A DNA stretch of 5,534 nt from Bacteroidales bacterium (GTDB lineage Bacteria; Bacteroidota; Bacteroidia; Bacteroidales; VadinHA17), in the NCBI GenBank assembly GCA_025455505.1, contig JALOMK010000170.1:1-5534 (forward strand). Reading direction: 5' to 3'. Below the pieces are notes generated by a model. That model was not told where the DNA came from. It saw nothing but the letters and a program-made list of their open reading frames with translations, and did not search any database. Shown in pieces: positions 1 through 5,534 of the stretch (position 1 is its first letter; the number at the start of each line of letters is the position of its first letter). The position numbers were made by a program, and so were the translations under genes.

Positions 1-1261
1 TATCGAAAACATATTCCCCTTCCAGGAGAAGCACTGCCACGGCACTTCCCTTGTTGAACTTCCAAACAGAGATCTGCTTGCAGTATGGTTCCAGGGAAGC
101 GGAGAGAGGACTGCTGACGATGTTGCAATTATGGGATCGAGGTTAAACCGGAAAACAGGGGCCTGGGATGTTCCTTTCGTTATGGCTGATGTTCAGGGCT
201 TTCCCGATATAAATCCTGTTGTCTTCATCGACCCTCAATCGCGACTGTGGCTGGTCTGGTACACTGTTCTTGCATACCAGTGGGAATCGTCGGTTCTCAA
301 ATACCGCATAAGCGACAACTATATGCAGGCAGGCGGCCCGCCCGAGTGGAAATGGCAGGATATGATACATGTCAGGCCCGACAGCAGCGCACCGGAGGGT
401 ATCGGCAGGAACGACAGCTTTGTAAGGCTTCTCGGGAGAAAGTACAGTGAATACCACCGCCACCTGGTTTCGGAAGGACAGATAGTTAATGAAGGTGGAG
501 CCGGAATAACGGAAGAAGCATGGAAGAATGCAATAAGCCGCTATATTGACATTGCCAGGGGAATGAATCTTGTAAGCAACGGCACCGATACTGATGAGGC
601 CGGCAACAGGGTAAGAACCCGCCTGGGCTACCCCCTGATGAGAAGGATAGGCTGGCAGACAAGGAACAAACCTCTTTTCGCCGGTAACAGGATGCTGCTT
701 CCGCTGTATTCTGACGGTTTTGACTTTTCACTCATTGCTTTAAGCGACAATTTCGGGGAGACATGGGAATTCAGCGAACCCCTTGTTGGCGCCGGGGCTG
801 TTCAACCCACCCTGGCAATGTGTTCCGAGGGCAGCATAAGGGCCTACATGCGCGATAACGGACCTCCTCCGCAACGCCTGATGATGAGCAGCTCGCCGGA
901 CACGGGCATGACGTGGAGCCTCGTTACTGACTCTGAAATCCCAAATCCCGGGACGGCGGCGGATATCTGCGTGCTCAAAAGCGGAAACTGGGCACTGGTC
1001 CATAATGATGTGGAAGAAGGCCGTCACAGGCTGTCGGTATGGCTGTCGGAGGATGAGGGAAAAAGCTGGCCGCACAGGAAGGTTATTGTAAACGGAATGC
1101 CGGGCAGTGAAACCCGTGCTCACTACCCGGCAATAATACAGGATGCCGGCGGCATCATACATGTTTCTTTCACAAACCAGGTTGCTGGCGAAGCGGGCAG
1201 GCCTCCGGTGAAGAATATTGCCCATGCCCGGCTGACCGAAACTTATCTTCTCGGGCTATAA
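1..1261 (+). CDS. BNR/Asp-box sialidase-superfamily protein, 5'-truncated by the window edge
   Basis: The reading frame is open from base 2, with 419 codons visible and stop TAA at 1259-1261. The Met at base 131 is internal, because the 43 residues before it already match the first propeller blade (HCHGTSLVELPN, then LLAVWF). The fold is inferred to be a six-bladed beta-propeller of the sialidase superfamily (BNR_2 type, 'predicted neuraminidase'). Asp-boxes (S-x-D-x-G-x-T/S-W) are at visible residues 248-255 (SDNFGETW, Asn for Asp), 298-305 (SPDTGMTW) and 349-356 (SEDEGKSW). Residues 122-205 are a polar, probably helical insertion between blades. Blocks such as RNKPL, LLPLYSDGF, AYMRDNGPPP and IPNPG are typical of this subfamily as I remember it. 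It probably cleaves a terminal sugar from a glycan in the periplasm or outside. The signal peptide, if any, is out of view. True sialidase activity is doubtful, because His13 stands where GH33 enzymes have the Arg of the RIP motif. The family call is firm; the substrate is not known. Confidence 0.87.
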   Translation, partial: IENIFPFQEKHCHGTSLVELPNRDLLAVWFQGSGERTADDVAIMGSRLNRKTGAWDVPFVMADVQGFPDINPVVFIDPQSRLWLVWYTVLAYQWESSVLKYRISDNYMQAGGPPEWKWQDMIHVRPDSSAPEGIGRNDSFVRLLGRKYSEYHRHLVSEGQIVNEGGAGITEEAWKNAISRYIDIARGMNLVSNGTDTDEAGNRVRTRLGYPLMRRIGWQTRNKPLFAGNRMLLPLYSDGFDFSLIALSDNFGETWEFSEPLVGAGAVQPTLAMCSEGSIRAYMRDNGPPPQRLMMSSSPDTGMTWSLVTDSEIPNPGTAADICVLKSGNWALVHNDVEEGRHRLSVWLSEDEGKSWPHRKVIVNGMPGSETRAHYPAIIQDAGGIIHVSFTNQVAGEAGRPPVKNIAHARLTETYLLGL

Positions 1262-1291
1262 GCGCCACTCCCTGTCTGTGAATTCAGTCTT

Positions 1292-2869
1292 TTACTTCGC
1301 GGCAGGCCACGGCACTTTTTCCGAAGCGTAGTAATTGATGCCTGCGGCAGTGAATCGTTCCCCGTGAGCCGCAAGGCGCAGCTTATACTCATCCCAGTTC
1401 CGGAGTTCCGCCGGAGTCCAGCCTATCTCGGCGTAACCCGGGAGACGCGGAAATACCATGAACTCAACCTCGTCGATATTTGTAACTGTTTCCGACCAGA
1501 GGGGAGCTTCAACACCCACGATATCATCCTGTTCAATACCGGGAATATAAGTGGCCGGATCCCAGATATAAGCAGTATCAACTTCAATGTAAGCCGCCCA
1601 GTGCAGGCCGAGGGGAGTGTCTTTGTGATACTGCATGTCGAGGTAAGCCTTCCGGGCGGGAGACATCAGCACCTTAGCGCCCTGCCCGACAGCAAGATTC
1701 GCGTTTTCAACACTTGCCCAAACCTGTGCAATAGTGCCGGGTTTAACAGTTGCCAGAGCGATCTCGTCCCAGGCCAGTACTTTCTTCCCGTATGCGGTAA
1801 CGATATCCTGCACCCGGTTCATAAAATAAATATAGTCGTCCTTTTTCGTTGAGTGCGACTCGTCACCGCCTATATGTATGTATTCTCCCGGCGTAAGGGC
1901 AGCAAGCTCCCGTATAACATCATCGATGAACTTATAAGTCAGCTCGCTTCTTGTGTCAAGGGTGCTGAACCCGACTTCAGTGCCGGTATACAGTTCGGTA
2001 GCCTTCTTGTTCTTGTTGAGTTCGGCATATGAAGCAAGGGCCGCATTTGTATGTCCGGGCATGTCTATTTCAGGAACTATTGTGATATGCCTGGCAGCGG
2101 CATAGTTTACAATGTCGGTATACTGTTCCTGGGTATAGTAGCCGCCTTCGCCGCCGCCTACTTCCTTGCTGCCTCCATGCGTGGCAAGGTTGGGCCATGA
2201 CTTGATTTCGATCCTCCAGCCCTGGTCATCGGACAGATGGAGGTGAAGGACGTTCATCTTGTATGCGGCAAGAAAATCAACATACCTCTTAACGTCTTCA
2301 ACACTGAAGAAATGACGCGAAACGTCAAGCATTGAGCCCCTGTATGCGTAAACTGGCTTGTCGCTGATCGCCCCGCTTGCGATTTTAACCGGACCGTCAA
2401 CGGGAGACGAGCTCTCCACTGCAGCAGGCAGCAGCTGCCTGATTGTCTGAACTGCATAAAACAGCCCGGCGGGTGTTTCTGCTTTAACAGATATTTGTTT
2501 TTTGGCAATATCAAGGATATAGCCTTCACTGCCGGTATCAAGACCATCCTCAAGAGACAGTACAATATTCCCGGCCGGGATATTGCCGGAGGCTGTTTTT
2601 ACCTCAATTCCATATCCGGTCAGGGGCTTCAGAAGGGCTGAAAGCATTTCTGCAACTTCAGCAACTTTTTGATTATCAGTAAGCACATAAATGCCGGTGT
2701 TCTCTTTTACTGTAAAAGATTCACCAGTGGGGCTTACCGATACAGGCCTTGGGATTATGCTTGCCTTTGAAAGGTCTGTCGGTATCTCCTGGCTGCACGA
2801 CATTAAAGTCATTAGAATTGCTGATGCCAGGGGCACCAGGAATCTGGAAATTCTGCTTTTTCTATTCAT
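1292..2869 (-). CDS. Beta-N-acetylhexosaminidase, GH20 family, lipoprotein
   Basis: This 525-residue exo-enzyme should release terminal beta-linked GlcNAc/GalNAc from glycans by substrate-assisted catalysis (EC 3.2.1.52). Residues 1-25 are a lipoprotein signal: basic MNRKSR, a hydrophobic core, then lipobox LMSC with Cys25 as the lipidated residue. It is therefore anchored in the envelope. Residues 35-165 fit the GH20b N-terminal domain and about 171-490 the catalytic TIM barrel. The catalytic pair is Asp336-Glu337 in HIGGDES. By spacing with Streptomyces SpHex the remaining pocket is intact: Arg185 (DVSRHF), Asp214 (LSDDQGW), His273 (DMPGH), Trp367 (AWDE), Trp384, Tyr409, Asp411, Trp458 and Glu460. 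Length is normal for the family. The frame stays open upstream to 3127, but the start at 2869 is chosen because it begins the signal peptide and lies just downstream of a -7 box. The gene ends 30 bp from the convergent sialidase-like gene. That gap (1262-1291) shows no clear terminator hairpin. The pairing suggests shared glycan breakdown. Confidence 0.96.
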   Translation of the reverse strand: MNRKSRISRFLVPLASAILMTLMSCSQEIPTDLSKASIIPRPVSVSPTGESFTVKENTGIYVLTDNQKVAEVAEMLSALLKPLTGYGIEVKTASGNIPAGNIVLSLEDGLDTGSEGYILDIAKKQISVKAETPAGLFYAVQTIRQLLPAAVESSSPVDGPVKIASGAISDKPVYAYRGSMLDVSRHFFSVEDVKRYVDFLAAYKMNVLHLHLSDDQGWRIEIKSWPNLATHGGSKEVGGGEGGYYTQEQYTDIVNYAAARHITIVPEIDMPGHTNAALASYAELNKNKKATELYTGTEVGFSTLDTRSELTYKFIDDVIRELAALTPGEYIHIGGDESHSTKKDDYIYFMNRVQDIVTAYGKKVLAWDEIALATVKPGTIAQVWASVENANLAVGQGAKVLMSPARKAYLDMQYHKDTPLGLHWAAYIEVDTAYIWDPATYIPGIEQDDIVGVEAPLWSETVTNIDEVEFMVFPRLPGYAEIGWTPAELRNWDEYKLRLAAHGERFTAAGINYYASEKVPWPAAK

Positions 2870-2997
2870 GCCTGTATGTTTTAATAATGAATGTTCTGCA
2901 AATATATCGTTTCCGCGGCAGCGAACATATAGTTCACTGTGTTGTTTAACTGTTTCTGACAATTGCAATATGAAAGTCGAAATTCCTTGAAATAATA
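2870..2997. promoter_or_regulatory. Divergent intergenic region between GH20 gene and pdxH
   Basis: These 128 bp must hold the promoters of both outward-facing genes. The GH20 side has a recognisable Bacteroidota -7 box (listed separately). On the pdxH side I find no clean TAnnTTTG; the sequence before the pdxH start is A/T-rich (CTTGAAATAATA) with no Shine-Dalgarno match, as is common in Bacteroidota. An imperfect inverted repeat, ATAT-c-GTT (2904-2911) with AAC-ATAT (2924-2930), overlaps the GH20 -7 box and could be an operator, but it is short and may be chance. Confidence 0.6.
2899..2906 (-). promoter_or_regulatory. Bacteroidota-type -7 promoter box for the GH20 gene
   Basis: On the minus strand the sequence reads TATATTTG, an exact match to the TAnnTTTG -7 consensus of Bacteroidota sigma-ABfr. 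Transcription would start a few bases downstream and give a leader of roughly 20-25 nt before the ATG at 2869. This supports the short start of the GH20 protein over the longer open frame. A good -33 TTTG is not visible; the closest sequence at a suitable distance is GTTCG near 2922-2926, so the assignment rests on the -7 box alone. Confidence 0.5.
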
Positions 2998-3609
2998 ATG
3001 ATACAATTACTTTCTCTTTCTGAAGAAGATGCCGGCGACGATCCTTTTCTCCAGTTTGAATCGTGGTACAGGCAATATAAAGAATCAGGAGCCTCAAATC
3101 ATAACGCCGTATTCCTAGGAACAGCATCCACGCGCGGACAGGTTTCTGTCAGGACAGTATTTATTAAGGAATACAGTGTTGAAGGTTTCTGCTTTTTCAC
3201 AAATATAAACAGCAAAAAGGCAATGCACCTGGCTGCAAATCCAAGGGCTGCGCTCTTGTTTTACTGGCCCGTGCATTCCCGGCAGGTCAGAATCGAGGGA
3301 GAGGTATCGCTGCTTCCGGAAGAAAAGGCAGCTGAGTATTTTGCGACACGGCCCCGCGAAAGCCAGATAGGCGCCTGGGCCAGCGCTCAAAGCTCGGTGA
3401 TACCCGACAGGAAGCATCTTGAGAACAGGTACGAGCTTTTCAACCAGCTGTTTACAGGAAAACCGGTTGAAAAACCTTCGTACTGGGGCGGATACAGGCT
3501 GACACCCGCATTTTATGAATTCTGGCAGGAGCGTGAATACAGGTTGCACGACAGGATAACATATACGAAGAAGAATGATGAGTGGACAAGGGAGAGACTG
3601 GCTCCCTGA
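2998..3609 (+). CDS. pdxH: Pyridoxine/pyridoxamine 5'-phosphate oxidase
   Basis: This FMN-dependent cytoplasmic enzyme oxidises pyridoxine 5'-phosphate and pyridoxamine 5'-phosphate to pyridoxal 5'-phosphate (EC 1.4.3.5), in B6 synthesis and salvage. The 203 residues align along the family's length. FMN-binding blocks are RTVFIK (52-57), FFTNINSKK (66-74), RQVRIEG (95-101) and QIGAWAS (123-129). Residues matching the E. coli substrate pocket are Lys57, Tyr114, Arg118 and Ser122 (YFATRPRES), and Arg182 and His184 (RLHDR). The C-terminal WGGYR...EFWQ...RLHDR...ERLAP signature is complete. The start at 2998 is the only usable one: an in-frame TGA lies at 2971-2973 with no ATG, GTG or TTG between. 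The N-terminus is therefore short and lacks the R-x-x-Y segment at the start of many homologues, including E. coli Arg14/Tyr17. It runs divergently from the GH20 gene and ends 4 bp from the next stop. Function is confident; the location beside glycan genes appears incidental. Confidence 0.96.
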   Translation: MIQLLSLSEEDAGDDPFLQFESWYRQYKESGASNHNAVFLGTASTRGQVSVRTVFIKEYSVEGFCFFTNINSKKAMHLAANPRAALLFYWPVHSRQVRIEGEVSLLPEEKAAEYFATRPRESQIGAWASAQSSVIPDRKHLENRYELFNQLFTGKPVEKPSYWGGYRLTPAFYEFWQEREYRLHDRITYTKKNDEWTRERLAP

Positions 3610-3613
3610 TTCA

Positions 3614-5509
3614 TTATGCCCCGGCTGAAAGTATCCCGGTGAGCTGCGTCCTGCTGTCTTCATCATCCGGATTTAGCTCGAGAGCCTTCACAAAATCCGT
3701 AACAGCCCCGGAAATGTCCTTTACCATCCGCCTGGCATATCCCCTGCTTGCATAATAGCGATAATTCCCGCGCTCGCGGGTAATAAGGTAGTCGAGGTCG
3801 CGTATTGCCTCATTGTACATTCCGAGGTCGAGATAAAGATTTGACCTGTTGTTTAATATCCTGAGTGCGTTTTCGGGCTGGAACCGCAGTGCAAGCGTAT
3901 AATCAGAGATGGCTTCGAAGTTTCTGCCTGCCATTGAATTTACAAGCGCCCTGTTGTAGTATATGCTTCCTTTTTCAGGCCTTAGTTCCAGGGCCTTGTC
4001 AAGGCAGAGGAGAGCGCTGTCGGTGCCTGCACTCCCTGCATAGATTATTCCTGCAGATTCCCATACATCAGCACGGGCGGTGCCCGCTCTGATTGAATGC
4101 CGGAAATCATTCAATGCTTTTGCCTTCAACCCGCTTTTATCCTTGTCATCAGCGCTTCTTTCTGACATTTTCATATAGTATATTCCGCGAATACTCCTTG
4201 CAGTTTCATCATAGGGAAAATACTTCAGCACCCTGTTCCACAGGGTTTCGCTGTTGCTCCAGACATCAGCCTGCCTTGCAGATAATACAGAAAGAATGAG
4301 TACGAACACAACAGATAGCGAATATAATACCATGCGCAAATTCCTTCCAAGCCTTTCAATTGCAAAGGCAGGGATTAACGCAAGTCCTATATAGGCAAGA
4401 TAGGTGTAGCGGTCGGCCATTATTGCCGCTCCGACAGATATGAACTGAAGTACCATCAGGATTGTGGCAAGAAAAAAGCCGGTTCCGAATGTAAGTTCCG
4501 GAAACTTCCTGAAAGCCAGGACAGCAATAATCAGTACAAGGGCAAAGACAATTATACCGGCACCCATGACAAAGGCCGAAAAACCTTCATAATGAACAAA
4601 GGCCGACGGGTAGGGATATAAAGGCGAGAGACCGGAAGGAAAAAGGAAGCGAACAAGGTACATTCCAAAGCCGTAGCCGGCGTACTGAATGCGGTGAATA
4701 GACGAAAAACTGTTGGGATTGTTTATTGCAACAGCCAGCACCCCGAAAAAAACCGAGAGTGCAAAAAACGGCAAAAGCTGTATAATCATTTTCCTGCTGA
4801 AAGCGCTTTTCACCAGGCTTCTGAAATTACTCCCGCCCTGCTTCCGGCGCATCCATATAAGGGTCAGCACAAGGACAAGCGGAAACGAGACAGCCATGGC
4901 TTTTGAAAGACATGAGAGGATGAATAGCAGCAGGGTCAAAGAATATAGAAGGATTCCCCCGGCGGATTTTCTCTCATTCTCAAGGTACAGAACCCAGGAT
5001 ATCAGCCCTGCGAGGTAAAAAAACGAGTAGAGCAGATCCTTCCGTTCAGAGATCCAGGCAACCGACTCAACATGCATGGGATGCACGGCAAATACGGCAG
5101 CGACAAAAAGGGGGACAAAGATGCTGCCGGCACTTATGCGCCTGATAAAAACAAATACAAGCAAAGTATTCAGAAGGTGCAGTATCACATTCCATTTAAT
5201 AAACGGAGCCGGGGATATTCCTTCAGGACAGGACGGGCAGTCATTATTGTTCAGGCGCAGGCTTAATATCGTGAGCGGATGATAGTTGAGCGAAACCTTT
5301 TCGGTGAAAATATCATGCAGGCTTATATCTTCAGAGCGAACCAGGTCGTTTTCCACCACATAGGTGTAATCGTCCCAGTCCACAAAGGAATTGTCAAAAA
5401 CTGCCCGGTATGTAAAAAGGGTAATGAATACAAGCCCTGCTACAGGCAATAGTCTCAGCAACAGAGAGCTGAACCATGGTTTGTTGTTATTGATGATCTG
5501 CATTTTCAT
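3614..5509 (-). CDS. TMTC-like multi-pass membrane protein with C-terminal TPR repeats (putative GT-C glycosyltransferase)
   Basis: The protein has 631 residues. About 10-11 hydrophobic segments can be seen, near residues 16-36, 106-122, 128-143, 159-176, 185-200, 204-220, 243-262, 311-333, 340-363, 368-384 and 391-410. The first periplasmic loop carries an acidic motif, DWDD (44-47), and NYHPLT (75-80). Further hallmarks are HPMHVESVAW...ERKD (143-158) and ADRYTYLAYIG (365-375). These mark the bacterial relatives of eukaryotic TMTC/PMT-type enzymes, which use lipid-linked sugars and a loop-1 Asp. The soluble C-terminus holds four TPR units (about 481-513, 514-546, 547-582, 583-616) and a degenerate one around 435-478, likely for binding a protein partner or acceptor. 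A CxxC (Cys91-Cys94) in loop 1 is unusual. The start at 5509 is fixed by an in-frame TGA directly upstream. A glycosyltransferase role is inferred; most bacterial members are annotated only as TPR proteins, and the substrate is unknown. The gene converges on pdxH. Confidence 0.9.
   Translation of the reverse strand: MKMQIINNNKPWFSSLLLRLLPVAGLVFITLFTYRAVFDNSFVDWDDYTYVVENDLVRSEDISLHDIFTEKVSLNYHPLTILSLRLNNNDCPSCPEGISPAPFIKWNVILHLLNTLLVFVFIRRISAGSIFVPLFVAAVFAVHPMHVESVAWISERKDLLYSFFYLAGLISWVLYLENERKSAGGILLYSLTLLLFILSCLSKAMAVSFPLVLVLTLIWMRRKQGGSNFRSLVKSAFSRKMIIQLLPFFALSVFFGVLAVAINNPNSFSSIHRIQYAGYGFGMYLVRFLFPSGLSPLYPYPSAFVHYEGFSAFVMGAGIIVFALVLIIAVLAFRKFPELTFGTGFFLATILMVLQFISVGAAIMADRYTYLAYIGLALIPAFAIERLGRNLRMVLYSLSVVFVLILSVLSARQADVWSNSETLWNRVLKYFPYDETARSIRGIYYMKMSERSADDKDKSGLKAKALNDFRHSIRAGTARADVWESAGIIYAGSAGTDSALLCLDKALELRPEKGSIYYNRALVNSMAGRNFEAISDYTLALRFQPENALRILNNRSNLYLDLGMYNEAIRDLDYLITRERGNYRYYASRGYARRMVKDISGAVTDFVKALELNPDDEDSRTQLTGILSAGA
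3764..3784. repeat. GC-rich perfect inverted repeat (hairpin) inside the TPR gene
   Basis: CCCGCG-CT-CGCGGG (3767-3780) is a perfect inverted repeat. Flanking ATT and AAT can extend the stem past one unpaired T. It lies in the coding sequence for ITRERGNY of the TPR protein. It is also the first strong stem met by transcripts running on from pdxH, about 155 nt past its stop. No T-run follows on either strand, so it is not a classical intrinsic terminator. A coding coincidence is quite possible. Confidence 0.4.
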
Positions 5510-5534
5510 TCATTCGAATACTGTTACTGCTCCT
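5510..5534 (-). promoter_or_regulatory. Upstream edge of the TPR gene; possible end of an upstream minus-strand gene
   Basis: Reading toward the gene, this stretch holds AGGAG (5530-5534) about 20 nt before the ATG, too far for an ordinary ribosome binding site, and then TGA immediately touching the start codon (TGAATG). Two frames are open from the window edge. One stops at that TGA (5510-5512). The other runs 23 bases into the gene, to TAA at 5487-5489. Either could be the tail of an upstream gene translationally coupled to this one. Only 25 bases are visible, so this is weak. Confidence 0.25.

Noticed and set aside
740..1225. 161-residue minus-strand open frame over the sialidase-like gene
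   Set aside because: It is antisense to Asp-box coding sequence, has no recognisable domain or start context, and its composition (many Arg, His, Cys) is typical of a reverse-frame shadow.
36..1317. 12-base direct repeat GCCACGGCACTT at 36-47 and 1306-1317, flanking the sialidase-like gene
   Set aside because: About one shared 12-mer pair is expected by chance in a window of this size, both copies lie in coding sequence, and no integrase or transposase is present. It is not treated as an attachment site or target duplication.
1262..1360. T-run TTTTT at 1316-1320 as a terminator for the sialidase-like gene
   Set aside because: The preceding bases form only 3-4 bp stems (for example TGCC/GGCA further on), and the run encodes the end of the GH20 protein. 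There is no credible stem-loop directly before it.
1364..1852. 162-residue plus-strand open frame over the GH20 gene
   Set aside because: It is antisense to the GH20 catalytic domain, with no signal, repeats or motif. The conserved frame on the minus strand explains the sequence.
2942..2974. TTGTTT...TATGAA as a sigma-70-like promoter for pdxH
   Set aside because: The spacing is 21 bp instead of about 17, and the Bacteroidota housekeeping sigma factor prefers a different consensus. I see no reliable promoter on this side.
2870..3127. 86-residue N-terminal extension of the GH20 reading frame up to 3127
   Set aside because: It would bury the lipoprotein signal peptide inside the protein, cross the whole divergent promoter region and overlap the conserved start of pdxH. 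Its residues show no domain character.
3115..3666. 183-residue minus-strand open frame over pdxH
   Set aside because: It is antisense to a well-conserved pdxH, rich in Cys and Pro with no family resemblance, and overlaps the end of the TPR gene. It is a shadow frame.

Overview
This window carries four protein-coding genes packed tightly and no sign of a mobile element, RNA gene or CRISPR array. The likely source is a member of the Bacteroidota, probably a free-living or gut-associated Bacteroidales-like lineage. Reasons: a TAnnTTTG-type -7 promoter box (TATATTTG) before the hexosaminidase gene, A/T-rich leaders with almost no Shine-Dalgarno sequence, a lipoprotein glycosidase, frequent AGG and ATA codons, and the best remembered relatives of each protein. 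This assignment is an inference from the sequence, not a database result.

Layout, left to right. Positions 1-1261 (+) hold the 3' part of a BNR/Asp-box sialidase-superfamily protein whose start lies outside the window. It meets, tail to tail across 30 bp, a GH20 beta-N-acetylhexosaminidase lipoprotein (1292-2869, -) with a complete set of catalytic and substrate-binding residues. A 128-bp divergent intergenic region (2870-2997) separates that gene from pdxH (2998-3609, +), the pyridoxine/pyridoxamine 5'-phosphate oxidase of vitamin B6 metabolism. pdxH meets, tail to tail with only 4 bp between stop codons, a 631-residue multi-pass membrane protein with a C-terminal TPR domain (3614-5509, -). 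This protein resembles the bacterial relatives of eukaryotic TMTC O-mannosyltransferases (GT-C fold).

Functionally, the first two genes look like glycan-degrading enzymes acting at or outside the cell envelope: a putative exo-glycosidase removing terminal sugars and an exo-hexosaminidase releasing terminal GlcNAc/GalNAc. pdxH is housekeeping and does not obviously belong with them. The TPR membrane protein may attach or transfer sugars at the periplasmic face, but its substrate is unknown. The genes alternate in strand (+,-,+,-), so this is not one operon. At most, the TPR protein gene may be the downstream member of a minus-strand operon entering from the right edge.

I found no convincing new multi-gene system. 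The points most worth a second look are: the sialidase-like protein has His where sialidases have the first Arg of the carboxylate-binding triad; the TMTC-like protein has an unusual CxxC in its first periplasmic loop; PdxH has a short N-terminus; and the two convergent stop codons are almost touching, with the nearest hairpin lying inside the opposing gene.
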